A DNA stretch of 64,000 nucleotides from Lepidurus packardi (Eukaryota > Arthropoda > Branchiopoda > Notostraca > Triopsidae), in assembly GCA_023053545.1 (NCBI GenBank), contig JAKZAN010000005.1, positions 12,958,001-13,022,000 on the forward strand, written 5' to 3'. The translations under genes and the position numbers were made by a program. Shown here piece by piece: positions 1 to 11,629 of the stretch. Every line of letters begins with the position of its first letter. Within the stretch, counting starts at the first letter, position 1. The notes beneath the pieces were generated by a model. The model worked only from the letters and a program-made list of their open reading frames with translations. It was not told where the DNA came from and ran no database searches.

Positions 1-2
1 GG

Positions 3-185
3 AAATACTTCCAAGGCACTTCTTGTTGGCATCATTGGTCATTTGGGTTGCTAGATACAAGCATCGCCATCTACTGCCCGGAAAGGACGATAGGTATAGG
101 TCTAGTCAAATTTAGTGGTACTGCAGTGAAAAGTTGTTGGGATCTCCCAGGAGCTTCTAACACTAACTTAATGTTAACGCAGTGA
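3..185 (+). CDS. 3' fragment of an Apple-like secreted glycoprotein gene
   Basis: A reading frame open from the left edge ends at TGA 183-185. It matches the last 60 or so residues of the full gene at 1057-2252: the CPGG block (here CPER), the FSGT block, and the nearly identical ending CWDLPGASNT followed by a short tail. Relative to that gene it has lost 12 bp in phase (four residues, including TGIH), and the CGSFW block is altered. The similarity continues through about 290 bp of 3' flank, so this is a tandem duplicate whose 5' part is outside the window. It could be an intact diverged gene or a decaying copy; the lost conserved glycines lean towards decay. Confidence 0.55.
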   Translation, partial: KYFQGTSCWHHWSFGLLDTSIAIYCPERTIGIGLVKFSGTAVKSCWDLPGASNTNLMLTQ

Positions 186-1056
186 CTAATGGTAATGCGT
201 GAAGAAATTAGCGGTATATAAACGCTACAACATATTACTAGACGTAGTTTGTCAATAAGGAAAAACTACTACAGCTCAGAAGTCCTTTACACGAAGCCTT
301 CTTTTCGTTTAAGCTCTTGTCGCTAGGGCAATCCAAACACGCACTCACTGTGCTATCTTGCTGCAATGTACTGTACATGATGCTGTTGACGTCAATACAA
401 ATGTACACGGGCAAATATGGATATCGGATCTATGGAAAAACCACTTCGAACTAGAAGAATCCTTCACATCATATCCATATTTACAAGTGAAACTTACTAT
501 GAAATAAAATTTTCGTCAGCTTTAAAACTGAATTTTTATATTAAATTTTATTTAATTTGGTAGATTTTTCCTATGCAACCATTGCAACCATTCTCACATG
601 TAACTAACAGATTAATGAGGTTTGAACGATATTGGCGTGTTTAACTTGAATAAAAATCCACAAAATGGTGCACTGAGAGGTGCTTCTAAGACTGCACTCC
701 GTAAAAATAAAAAAAACACTTTGCGGCAGTTTTTTTACCTTTTATTGATATATTCTGTTTAAGAAGCACTTTCAGTGAAAAGCTGCAGTAAAACTCTTTT
801 TCTTAGAGGAAGTTTCATGGGGACACTATGCCAAGAGCAGAATCGACATGTGTTCATGTATATAAGCTAAAGTACCCAGACAAGAAATGAAAACGCTTCC
901 AATGCGCTTCGTGTACCAAAGTAACAAAAAGCTTCCTGAAGTAAGTTGGAAAGCTTAAGCATCTGTTCATATTCCTGACTATAGAAAGTTCTGCCAAAGG
1001 TAAACTCGCACTACAGAAGTCAGACTTGTCGGTTCAGTCTTGCTCCTAAAGTAAAC
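186..1056. other. Intergenic region with duplicated 3' flank and TATA-like site
   Basis: Positions 186-470 match 2253-2560, downstream of the next gene, including the block around GACGTCAATACAAAT. The rest is AT-rich with no supported gene. A TATATAAG at 859-866 lies about 190 bp before the ATG at 1057 and may be the core promoter of that gene. Confidence 0.5.
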
Positions 1057-2252
1057 ATGGGTGGTGTGTCGCTGACTACTGTACTTAGCTGTTTCTGGAT
1101 GGGTGTGATCAAAGATTGTGCAGCGGATACTTCATGGTCTAGTTTCGGTACTAGTCCATACTATCGAGACTACAGGATGATCACGTCCCTAGAGAATATC
1201 TCCGACCCACTGTACATTGCCAAAGGTACGTACCCAATTGCCGGTACCAAAAGTCAATTTATCTTGATGTTTTTGCACTGTCGGATCAGACACACCCTTG
1301 CTTTGGGCCAAGATGGATTGTGCCCAATCCTGTGGAAAGTACGAAACATGCCTAGGCTTCAATTTCTACGAAACGTCGTCGGATTATGTATGTGAGCTGC
1401 TGCCTGACAACTACTGCCAAAACTTGGAATCCAAAGTGCTTTTACCCTGGCCTGGAAACTTGTTGTTCGACAAGTTGAGCCATGGGGCGACTAGGTCTTG
1501 CTTTGAGGTCATGTTTAACTCAACGACGGGGTTTGATTGCAAGATTCTACGACCAGGGTGTCTGGGATCCTGGCCGAACTGTACCAGCTGTGTTAAAAGT
1601 AGCATGGAGTGGAGCAATAGGTACGGTTCTACCGGTAAGTCAAAACAAAAGAAATCGGATATACCAATTGACCGAATATCGCTTCCATTACGTTTAAGCT
1701 CCCACGAAACCTTGCACCATGTGGCCGGACGGTGGCGCACCCTCTTCGCTACCCATTTTCGGAAGGTGTCGTTACGACCAGGCCTTTCTGATATACCGAA
1801 CTGTCGATCGGTACACGGGGAACGTCACCGCCTACTATAGGATGTCTTTTCCTGACATGAACCGTTTATTTAATCTAGGAACATATAAGCAATGCATATT
1901 TTACTTTCAACAAGGTATGTTTAGTTTTTCCTATTACTACAGAAACGCTTACATCTACCCTAATGGGACCTTGACAAACATGACTCACTCTGGCTCGACA
2001 TTTCCTGTCGGTGATATCTTTAATTTGAAAGGTAAGCCAATGCCTCCTACCCCTTTTGTCACAGTCCTAAATGACAGCGTCGGTTGTGGATCATTTTGGT
2101 TGATAAATCCCAGTGATGCCATCTATTGTCCCGGGGGAACACTAGGTATGCTGGGTCAAGTCCAATTTAGTGGTACTTCAGTGAAAAGGACGGGTATACA
2201 TTGTTGGGATCTCCCAGGAGCTTCTAACACTTACTTAATTTTAACGCAGTGA
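1057..2252 (+). CDS. Secreted Apple/PAN-like glycoprotein, copy A
   Basis: Three exons, 1057-1225, 1290-1634 and 1699-2252, join in phase to give 355 residues. Exon 1 encodes a hydrophobic signal peptide. Exon 2 encodes a cysteine-rich segment of Apple/PAN character (CxxxC spacing, then FNFY, then CELL) followed by a GCxGxWPxCxxCV motif. Exon 3 encodes a roughly 180-residue C-terminal region with RMSFPDMNRL, CGSFW, YCPGG and TGIHC blocks that I do not recognise from any named family. N-glycosylation sequons are frequent. Introns are 64 bp each. It shares architecture, phase-1 introns and exact exon-2 length (345 bp) with the copy at 5337-6617. The second half of its cysteine motif has lost two cysteines kept in the other copies. 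Function unknown; secretion is inferred from the signal peptide. Confidence 0.8.
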
Positions 2253-2736
2253 CTAATGGTAATGCATGAAGAAATTAATGGTATATGGAAGCTACAGCAT
2301 CCATTAGTAGATGTCGTTCGTCTATAAAAAAAATTACTCAATTTCAGACTTTATTCACAGCAAACCTTGCGTAAACTCTTGTCGCTATGGCTATCACGAC
2401 ACAGATTCAATGTACTATGTTAATTTGCTGTAGTTTAGTGCAGATGCTGTTCTTGACGTCAATACAAATCACACGTACCCTCACGGATATAGATATCGGA
2501 TGGATGGAAGAAACCACTTTGAATTACAAAAAAAGTTTGCCCGTTTTGTTGTATCTAAGACAAGAATCAGTAACTTTTTAACTTTGTCTTGGCTCTTTCA
2601 GTTTCACAAAAAAATATTCCAGAATAGTCGTGAGAAGGAATTCATTACATAAGCCAGGTCAGTTAATATATTCATTATATCTAGAGTTAGTCACGTTTTC
2701 TCCGAGCTAGTGAACATTCATTTCATTCAAACAAAA
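2253..2736. other. Intergenic, duplicated flank
   Basis: The first 300 bp or so are the duplicate of the 186-470 flank. No gene is supported. A short open frame at 2387-2581 is part of this duplicated flank and is not conserved as a frame in the other copy. Confidence 0.4.
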
Positions 2737-4460
2737 ATGTTGCTTGGTAAAGTCAAATGTTGTGTTCTCTTGTGCTTAGCTTTGACATTCGGTATTTCTA
2801 AAGCGTACGAAACCACGCTATCGGAGAGGTAAATGAAACTTTGATTCAAAACTCAGCTAATAACATGCTAACAAAACTAAGCTAACTAAGGCAATGTCAA
2901 TGTCTTGTTTTGCATAGTTAGTGTTCTTCAATAGATGGCGTAGAAGTACAGTTAGTGTTCAACAAGAATTGCAGATGGCGTTTGCAAATGTTGGTAAATG
3001 AAACTTTGATTCAAAACTAAGCTAATAACATAGGCAATGTCAATGTCTTGTTTTGCATAGTTAGTGTTCTTCAATAGATGGCGTAGAAGTACAGTTAGTG
3101 TTCAACAAGAATTGTAGATGGCGTCTGCCCACGTCTAAGCTATATGACACCCGTTTTTCATTCTTTTCTGGATAACGTGTTGGAACTACAGAGGGTAGAT
3201 TCAGTTCAGATTGTAGATCGTTAACGGACTTTGTGTTAACCTAGTAGGTATAGGGTAGCGTAAAGTAGCTAATCGAGCGTGTTAATACGGGGAATGTTCG
3301 CCATGTGCCAAATTTCTGAATGTGTACTAACTGTGCTTCGATAAATCTAGTAGCAGTGACGTCGAAGAAACTTGTACCTTGTTTTGGGCAACTGCAACTA
3401 CAGTTCGCGTCATGCAATTCCACAACAGGACCCTTCTGAGGGATCGCAGCCAGATAATAGGCGAATCAATTGGATCAATTGCCTGGGACCCTACATCGAG
3501 TTCACTTCTGTGGTCTGACTATACCTTCTACCCTTTCATTGCCGTAATTTCTTTTGAAAAACTTCTTGACATTTAGCATCAATGACTAAAGTTTAATTTG
3601 CTTTTGCCAGTCTATGAACTTTGCAACTGGTTGGCCGGAAGAAATATGGAACAGACGAAGTGCTTCCAAGCAACATTTGAATTTGGATTGGAGTACGGGG
3701 AACCTTTACGTGATGGATGACTACACGCTAGACGTTGTCAAGTACACTGGTACTAATACGTACACCCGGGCCAGAATTGCTCTACTGGATGGAGCGGAAA
3801 TCGTGGAATTCGTAGTACACCCGAAAAGCGGGTACCCTTATTTCTAAATTAAAATCAACGATAAGGTCTATAGATTTCTTGGATGATATTTCAGGTATGT
3901 GTTTTGGACCCAAGTTTCGGAGAATTCTAAGAAATATAACGTCATGCGGAGCTGGCTAGACGGAAGTCAAGTTAGGAAAGTGATATCAGACGTAGGACCG
4001 GGTCTAGCCTTCGACTACCTCCGAGATATCCTCTACGTCACGAACGGGTACTCGTTGGTAGCTTCGGATTTGAACGGAAAATTTCTTCGCCACACGCGAC
4101 CCAAATGGACCAACGGCAGTTATGTAAGTTAATAGTTAGCAACAACTTCCTCAAAGTCAATACGTTTGTGTATTGCTAAAGGTAAACAGCGAGTACACGC
4201 AACTAGCCACGTGGGGCGACGCTCTGGTGGCCGAATCCGGCAACAATTTGCTCCACGTGGATCCCGCCACGGAGATAGCCCACGTGTTGGCGCATAAAGG
4301 TGGGCAAGAGACTCGTGATTTCAAAGTACATTGCCGCAGATCATTACCAGACCTAACTACGCCGTGTACTTCCGAGAATGGCAAGTGTGGTACTCATCAG
4401 ATATGTCTGCACACGCCTGCAGGTATTGCTAAATGCTATTCACATAAAAGATGGCTGTAA
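2737..4460 (+). CDS. Small secreted YWTD beta-propeller/EGF protein (LDL-receptor class B type)
   Basis: Five exons, 2737-2828, 3351-3543, 3611-3831, 3895-4123 and 4182-4460, all agree in phase and give 337 residues. Residues 1 to about 23 form a signal peptide. The body has LDL-receptor class B repeats: TLFWATA, IAWDPTSSSLLWSD, LDWSTGNLYVMDD, HPKSGYVFWTQ, AFDYLRDILYVTNG and HVDPATE, about six blades. It ends in a short EGF-like segment (PCTSENGKCGTHQICL). In LDLR/LRP receptors one propeller plus EGF is a ligand-binding or release module within a large membrane protein. Here it stands alone, with no ligand-binding repeats and no membrane anchor. The exon 3 donor was placed inside GGGTAC so that the join restores GYVFWT. 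Function unknown; probably a soluble binding protein. Confidence 0.75.
2829..3130. repeat. Tandem duplication inside intron 1 of the YWTD gene
   Basis: About 165 bp beginning AAATGAAACTTTGATTCAAA at 2831 is repeated from 2996, with the same run through the GATGGCGTAGAAGTACAG segment. The second copy lacks a short internal stretch and has a few substitutions, so the duplication is recent. Confidence 0.85.
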
Positions 4461-5336
4461 ATAAAAAAAGCCGTTTCAAACTTGATTTAAAAAGGTAAAA
4501 AAATTAACAAAACTACGCTTTAGCCGAGTTTTCTTAACTAGAGTAATTCGCACTGACCCTTAATTACCCTTCACTACACGTTTTACGTTCTGAAATCCTT
4601 CACTCCTGTTGTTTTTAATGTTGGGTTTTTGCAGCATCAAACTAGCATTAAATAATTTTAGATAATAAGCTTAATTGTCATTAGCCTTGAATAACATGAC
4701 CAAGAATGAAGGGGTGTTAATACACGTTTCCATAGCTGATTCACTTTGCTTAATTTCTTTAATTGCAAGTACTTGCCGTGTTCATTTCTGTGCTCGTACA
4801 ACTGCAACTGGATTTACTGTAGGACGCTATCGAGCCCTATTCGAGCACTGCCATGAAATCTCCGCTTGGCTACAGTTCGGATCCCCAACCCGCCCTATGG
4901 TACTAAGCCGTGAACTGAAAATCTTCCCAAGTTCAGTTATAAAGCTTATATTCATGACCACCAACTGTGTTTCTTGAGTTACATAAGGTGTAGTTAAATA
5001 TCAAGTGGAATGAGTTCTTTTTGCTGCTTTAAACATCTTTGAAACTCTACAGCGGTTGATAGTAGACTAATCAACAAAGACTTTTGCTTGCGGTTTGGTT
5101 TGGTTCGGTAAGTCAACACTATGTGTATTTCTAACAAGGAAAGGGATACTCAAATCTGTATTGAGCAGCTTTAACAGCCAAGTGATATATTAAAAATCTC
5201 ATTGGAAACATGGTCAGCAGTAACCTTTTAAAATTTTCTTTAGAGTGAATTAATATTGCCATCGTAGATATTAAAAGGTTTAAGAATTTTGCCTGGTGCA
5301 AACTGTAAGTAAGTCGTTTTCTGCAACCTACGCTTT
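4461..5336. other. Intergenic between convergent genes
   Basis: This separates the 3' ends of the + strand YWTD gene and the - strand glycoprotein copy B. AAATAAAAAAAGCC just after 4460 can serve as a polyadenylation signal for the YWTD gene. The open frame at 4675-4977 lacks family resemblance and coding bias. No other feature seen. Confidence 0.4.
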
Positions 5337-6617
5337 TTATGAATACAAGAGCAATTCCGCGCTGTAAAGCATAACTTTTCTTGTGGTAGCAATAGGGCAG
5401 TGTATCCCAGTATCTATTACTTGACCTGCTGAGTTTAATCTAGGCGTTCCAAAAAAGCTCACGTTCCCACCAGGGCAATAGGTGGCGTTGCTCCTATCAA
5501 GTAACCAAAACGACCCACAATGATACCGGTCGTCGTCCACCACTACAAAAGGAGCAGCAGTGAAATTTTTCCCATATACGTTTAGTATGTCCGGTAAGCC
5601 ATAGTTGGTCCAATGATATGTCAAATTCATTAATGTTCCCTGCTCGGTAACGGTAGGATTGAAGTAGAAAGTTTCGAAGAACCACCCACCAGAATAGTAA
5701 AACTTAAACTGCAGTAATTTGTAAAACTTCAGGCGACATAAACGGTTCATGTCTTGGAAAGGCAAGATGTGGTGTTCCAGGATAGCTCCATTGGTTAGAT
5801 TGACTTTCCGCTTGGCCAGATAAGTCATTCGGTTCCAGCAAGAGGCCACCACAGGCGTGTTGTCTGGACCGGGTGGTTCGGGCCAAATCGTGCATGTAAA
5901 TGCGTCTGAAATGAAGGAAAGTCTACAAATGTGACAATATAAAGGAAATATTATGGCATAGCACAGTCATTATAGTTCCGGTCCTTCTAATGTAAAAGCT
6001 CAGGCAGACAATGATTTTTTGGCTCGAAACAGGGTGTTCTTTTCAAGCTTACTTGAATATCCATAACGCGATACGCAGTCCCAGCAAGTTTTAACGCAGT
6101 CGTCGCAATTGGGCCAAATCCCCTTACACCCAGTCCGGATGGTTTCGCACTTATTCGCCGGCAGTACGTCCACCAGTTTCTGTTCTAAGAAGGGTAGAGC
6201 TACGACTTGAGTTAGCTTTTCCCAACTGAAAGATCCTGGCCTGGATACCAAAGCGATTCGGTTGCTGTCTAAGGCCATATTGGTTGGTAAGAGCTCACAG
6301 ACGTACGAAGTTCCATTAAAGTATATGTTAAAGGCATGACAATCCGTGTTCCAACCACAGACTCTTCCACATCTGATCTTGGCTTCCACTTCGGATTCTG
6401 AAATCAAAGTAATTTTTCATGTTTAAGCCTTAGTAAAGGGTTTAAAATGTGAATCATCACCTCCACAAATGCGGATAGGATTGAAAGGATTGTTTTGCAC
6501 TACCAACTGAAGATCACTGTAAGAAGGACCCGTAACTAAAGTGTTCCATAAAGCGTTAACCAAAGATATACTAACACCAAACCAGCTGAGCAGCATCACT
6601 TCATACCAGACGTTCAT
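5337..6617 (-). CDS. Secreted Apple/PAN-like glycoprotein, copy B
   Basis: Three exons on the minus strand, 6617-6461, 6397-6053 and 5905-5337, join in phase to give 356 residues. The N-terminus is a signal peptide. Exon 2 carries the Apple-like cysteine pattern (CGRVC, FNIYF, YVCELL) and the full motif GCKGIWPNCDDCVKTCWDC. Exon 3 carries the family's C-terminal region with CGSFWLLD, TYCPGG, SFFG and TGIHC. The exon 1 donor is GTGATG, slightly unusual, but phase and alignment with copies A and C support it. Intron positions and phases match copy A exactly. This is the best-preserved reference for the family in the window. Role unknown; likely extracellular. Confidence 0.82.
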
Positions 6618-7912
6618 GTTTCTAGTTCAGTTTCTTAACAGAGACTGAATGCTAAACATTACAAAGAGTCTCCAATGTGCTGCAAAAGAAACATCCTGAC
6701 AGCTCCATTATTGAATCGATAAAGCAAGTTACTGTGAAACTGGCGTGTACGGTCGCGTTTTCTTACGGTCTAACTCGCCAAGTCTGTAAGAACATTAATG
6801 GGCCACTTTGCACTATGTTACTTGCTGCTTAAATTCTTAACGGGTAAACCGCATGGCAGTAATCACTGGAACGTTTGAAGTGACGTTTTTGCCCACTGAA
6901 CGCCCTTACAGGTCCGTAATTTCAGACTGAAACATGAGGGACACATCAATTAGGGGCACAAAATACATTAGGCTTTAAAAGCGAGTAGAAGCACCTTATC
7001 TTCCTTATAAATTACATTCCTTTCTCGTTGAATTCACAACAGATCAATATGAAAAGCCAGATATTCCAAATACTGTTTTATTCCAAACATTGCATCGCTG
7101 TACATGCCCTGAGGCGTTAGCCTCCAGCTTTAGCTGCGTCTACACTAACACCCCGAAACCTTAGCTTGCCTCAGCTTGCCTCAAAGGCAAATCAGCACGT
7201 TTTCGAACAAATTCTTTGCCTGGCACGTGCGGAAATTAGGGCCATTTGGTTTATTTTTGGAAGAGTTTTAGTTGTAAAGGTATTTGTGTTCCTCTTTGCC
7301 TTGAGTCTGTGCTTGAGTCGTTCGTATCCTGACAGAACCTCCTCGCCAAAGAGTGTTACACAGATATTTATCGCCGCTCATCCGGATTCATCTATGTATG
7401 CGTCTATTAAGCAATTGTTTTGAGTTATGTTGCTGTAGAATTCTAACAATACGTACCCTGGGAAGACTGTACGACCGCTAGGAGTACGAGGAGCTTTAAT
7501 TCCTGTATGACTTACGTTTGCTGTTCACAAATATGACTACAAAATCTCGACTCGGACTTCTTTCAGTAGAATAAAAACAACGCAATGAGGAGTTTTAAGC
7601 TATATTTTACCCAATGTGTCGTTCTTACAGGAACGCAAACTTATGAAGGAATGAGATCTGCGTACTGGAATGTACACTGTTATACATTGATGTAAATTCG
7701 CTAGCCACGCCTGGTGCTGACCTGTACAGCACCGACAGAAACGATTCCCAATTGTATCTTCGAATACTCTTCGAATACTTCTAGTATGTCATGCTGTCAT
7801 GTCATGATTAGGCTTAAAGAATTAAGATTAGGCTTAAAACGTTTCAAGAATTTCATGTATTCAGTGTTGGGATACTTAGGTTTTATCTTTTAGACAATGT
7901 ACTTCATCGTCA
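6618..7912. other. Intergenic
   Basis: This lies between the start of copy B and the end of copy C, both on the minus strand. An open frame at 7166-7423 on + has no recognisable features. Nothing else supported. Confidence 0.4.
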
Positions 7913-9187
7913 TTACTTATTACTGTATAATGCTACCACGCCATACCAAAGGGTTTTGTTACCAGCGTCAGGAAAGCGAATACCAGTATGAGTAACGCGG
8001 CCTTCGGCGTCCCGCTGGAGTCTACCAAAGATGGAGACGGTTCCTCCGGGACAGTGGGGTGGAGCGTTGGGATCCAGTCGCCAGAACGAACCACAACTGT
8101 CAGTATCGCTAGCATCGTCCACTCGCACGAAAGGAATACTGTCTGCCGTCTGACGTGTCCCTGACTCATCCACATACGAGTCCAAGTCTATCGGCCCGGT
8201 CGTCCTGCTCAGGTTTCCTTGGACGTCAATGTACGGATTCTTGTAGATACCCGTGAAAGTCTCGTTGAGTGACTCCGTTACGAACATGAACAGCAACGCA
8301 TTGTAGGCTTTCAAATCAATTAAGCGGTTCATGTCTCGGAAAGACATTCGGTAGTCCACCGGCGGAGAGTCAATTGTCGGGTAGAAAGACCTGCCCATGA
8401 GGATCGTGGCATTACCCGCGCAACTCGTAAAGATCGGTTTGGTTGTACTGCCACCCGGCCACAACGTACAGTTGTAGGTTTCTGTAACGACTATTTCCAA
8501 AGTTTCCTTCAGAAGTTACAGAAATTACAGACTAAGCTGTACGATACCTGTGTTATTGGAACGCTTCTGGCAGTCGATGCAAGTTTGGACGCAGTCATTG
8601 CAGTCCGGCCAGGTACCGGCACATCCAGGACGGAACGCAGCGCACCGTTTAGCTTCTGGGAGAGATTCAAAGTGCTGGTCGATGCAAGCTTCACCTGTCT
8701 GGTAGTCGACTTTATCCCAAACCTCAGCTCCAGGCCAGATCATCAAGGCCAGGCTCCCGGGTGCCAAACATAAGTTGTCGGCGAGTAACTCGCAAGTATG
8801 ATGTGTCGTGTTTGAGTACAAGTTGAGGGCTTTGCAGTCAGTCCTCGCCATGCACGCTTCAAAGCAGGCCAACCGAGACGTCAGAGTCGACAGTGGTTCT
8901 TCGGATACTTGAAATGGAAAGCAAAGAGAAATTTATTTGAAGTTATTAAAGTTCATTAGGTAAAGTAAGCGGACTTGGGTAGAGTAGGCTGTTCAGCACT
9001 CCCTTGGAAGAAGCCAGGACAAGTATGGAACCTTCGTAGCGAGGGCTAGTCGCAAACTTGAACGGTAAATCTTCTCCTACAAGTAAATCAATAACAGTTT
9101 AACTTAGTTTGCAGTCATTTCTAAACAGAATTTACCCCAGGATGACTCAAGAATCGCAAGGAGTAGAACAACTATGAATCCCCCCAT
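7913..9187 (-). CDS. Secreted Apple/PAN-like glycoprotein, copy C (four exons)
   Basis: Four minus-strand exons, 9187-9136, 9076-8975, 8907-8548 and 8481-7913, give 360 residues in continuous phase. Exon 1 ends within the signal-peptide region (MGGFIVVLLLAILE), so this copy has one more intron than A and B. Exon 3 has the Apple-like pattern (CFEACMARTDCKALNLY, then TCELL) and the motif GCAGTWPDCNDCVQTCIDC. The last exon is 569 bp, the same as in copy B, with DYRMSFRDMNRL, SCGSFWRLD, CPGG and TGIRF. The donor after exon 2 (GTCCGC) is weak and is the least certain junction. Sequence divergence from A and B is large, so the copies are not all recent. Function unknown. Confidence 0.75.
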
Positions 9188-11412
9188 TATTCTTTCCACT
9201 ATTCACGAAAATAAATAACAATTCTTCAATCACTGTTAACTTTAATTGAGTTGACACAAACTTTGTCTTGCGCAGTTCTTACTCGCATCCAAACTAATGA
9301 GGGAATGGAGACCCGCGTATTCGAACGTGGTCCTTTTATTAGGTAGTTTCACTAGCAACGTCTGATACTGCCATTGTTCACTGTTGCATGACATAGGCCT
9401 TAGATAGATTGGAAGGCGTTGAAACGGGTTCGCGCAATCCATCTGTATCGAAGGTTCATGAACTCGGCTGGTTCTGCGTCCCATAGGTAATATTGGGTTT
9501 GTTTTTGTTGAAAGGCCTACCTACCTAAGCCATGGGGTGTGAACCCTTGGACTTTCTACCTGGCTTTTGTTATTTAAGATTTTATCTACCCTTGTTATGT
9601 TGTCAAACCCGTTATTCGACGAAAATAAACGGATCATTTGTTATGCTCCATCAAGGAATTCATCCACAGTGCCTTCACATTATATTTAACCTTTATGTTG
9701 CTTCAGACTTAAGCTATTGACTGCGGCGTTGGATAGCAATGATCTGAACCTACGATTCCTCAGGGTACGGTTGGAGTCCATTTGGAGGTCAAAGTAATAT
9801 TTACCAAAATATACCTTATACGCTAGAATCACTTGAAATAGTGGTATTGTATACTGGACACTTTTTCAGTTCAACCATGCGATTCATGTTGGTGAAGGAC
9901 AGCGAGTAAATTGACAGTCACCCTAATAGTAGTTAGAGTCTTTCCGAGAGGTAATTACGTCAGCAATGCGAGTAATATTTATCAAGAAGGGGCTTGGTTG
10001 TCCCTTCTTGCGAGCGATAGGGTACAATTACAAGCTTCTGTGAACTTTAGCCATCAGCTGAAGTTACCTCTTAGCTCAAAGTTCGAGTGATTTTAAATTA
10101 GATTTTTTCGTTAGATCAGTATTTTTTCGTTTTCAGATCAGTATCAACATTATCCAACTTTGCATCTTAGTTTTTCGTCCTTCGCTTTAGGCCACTAAAG
10201 GCCAGTCTTTGGAGGCTGTAAATGATAACGTCGGCTCTGGCAAACTAATGCCCTACTGCTCCGCCAGGGTAAAGAATGGATGAACTACTCAGTATTGAAC
10301 TCAGCCACGAGAAGGTACATTAGTCGCTCGAAGCGCTTGTCTGAACCCCATGGAAAATGGACTACACTTGAAAAATGAAATAGAATTGATGAACACATTT
10401 CGTATCCAAATGGGAAACACATTGACGTCCACTGGACTTAAATAATTTCGCATTCATTAGCTTAGAACGATTCTTATCGTTCGAGTCGATAAACAAATTT
10501 TCACAAGTGGCTTTCGTAATCTTCCTTTTCGGAGGAATCAAAATCCAATTTGAGAAATTTGTACATAGACAATTGGCATAAACGATGCGTGCAGTCTGTT
10601 AAAGACACCTGACGATTTGGCCAAAAGAAGGCCCGTAGTCATTGACCACAGTTAATTAAGATGGCACTGTTTAATATAAATGTTTAATTAAAACTAAACA
10701 TTGCACGGTCGGAAGGACATTTTGGCCACACACAATACACTTAGAAGAGCCTAAAGAAATACGTGCTATTAATTTATTAATTGTACAAAGTTCACGAGTT
10801 TCCGGTTTCGCATAATCTGCGTCGCGTGTCCTTATTAGATTAGCTTAACTACGTAGGTTCTTTCATTGCTGTGGTGAAACTGTTTGTTATATTTTTTTTA
10901 ATAGTCCTAGTATTTGGATATAGCCCTTCTGGGGTATTTTAGTGCTGGTACATGTTCTGGAACTCAATTTGTATTAATGAAGGGTTTTGCGTCCGTCATA
11001 GCAAACTTTAACTGCATGACTCGGCAAGTTTGTACCGGATGAATCTCGAGTAGTTTGATAATGCAAAACTGACGCAAGCTTCCCGTGAGTAATGCAATCG
11101 TGACCTTAAACGAAAGCTGCACAGTTAACTAATTTATAAAATTCCAGACACGCAATGAACGAAGCTATATACTATAAGTGATTACAATGTTGATCATAGC
11201 TTTGGCTTTAATACAATGGACAGCAGTCACATACCAGGATTGAATATCGTACCGGAACATACAATTTCTTAACTGTTTATATTAGATTGCAGTTAAATGC
11301 ACTTATTGTTGACGATTTGATTAGAAATGCGATCAATGTGATGGCACAAAGAGCTTCTTATCCATTCTATGTCTCTTCATTTGGAAACGCGCATGCAAAC
11401 GGAGAAAAAGAA
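9188..11412. other. Intergenic, 2.2 kb
   Basis: AT-rich sequence between glycoprotein copy C and the ferritin cluster. A minus-strand open frame at 9242-9484 has no family resemblance. No RNA gene, repeat array or promoter is supported. Confidence 0.4.
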
Positions 11413-11420
11413 AATCAAAA

Positions 11421-11483
11421 CACGTGACCAAAAACGCGCAGTTCCACTGCGAATTGATGCCCGCGGGGCAAACGTTATATAAG
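11421..11483 (+). promoter_or_regulatory. Core promoter of ferritin gene 1
   Basis: A CACGTG E-box at 11421-11426 (context ACACGTGACC) lies 50 bp before a TATATAAG at 11476-11483. A TATA box here places the transcript start near 11505-11510, just before the iron-responsive element. The second ferritin gene has the same ACACGTGA core upstream of its TATA box. Confidence 0.65.
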
Positions 11484-11512
11484 TAGGAGCGTCGCACTCT
11501 TCTTCCAATCAA

Positions 11513-11545
11513 CTGTTCTGCATCGCCAGTGAGTGATCAAAACAG
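11513..11545 (+). promoter_or_regulatory. Iron-responsive element in ferritin 1 5' UTR
   Basis: CAGTGA loop at 11527-11532, a five-pair upper stem (ATCGC with GTGAT), a bulged C at 11521 and a lower stem CTGTTCTG with CAAAACAG that has one mismatch. This is the canonical IRE form. It would lie very near the 5' cap. In animals, iron regulatory proteins bind such elements and repress ferritin translation when iron is low. Confidence 0.93.
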
Positions 11546-11629
11546 TTCCAATTCAAGCTCGCCACAAAACTTCAATACTTATTTTTTTAAAAAATCCTTA
11601 ACTTACAAGCTAACTTAGCAAGAAGAACC

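Noticed and set aside
9242..9484. 80-codon minus-strand frame upstream of copy C
   Set aside because: No signal peptide, domain or splice support; does not resemble the neighbouring family.
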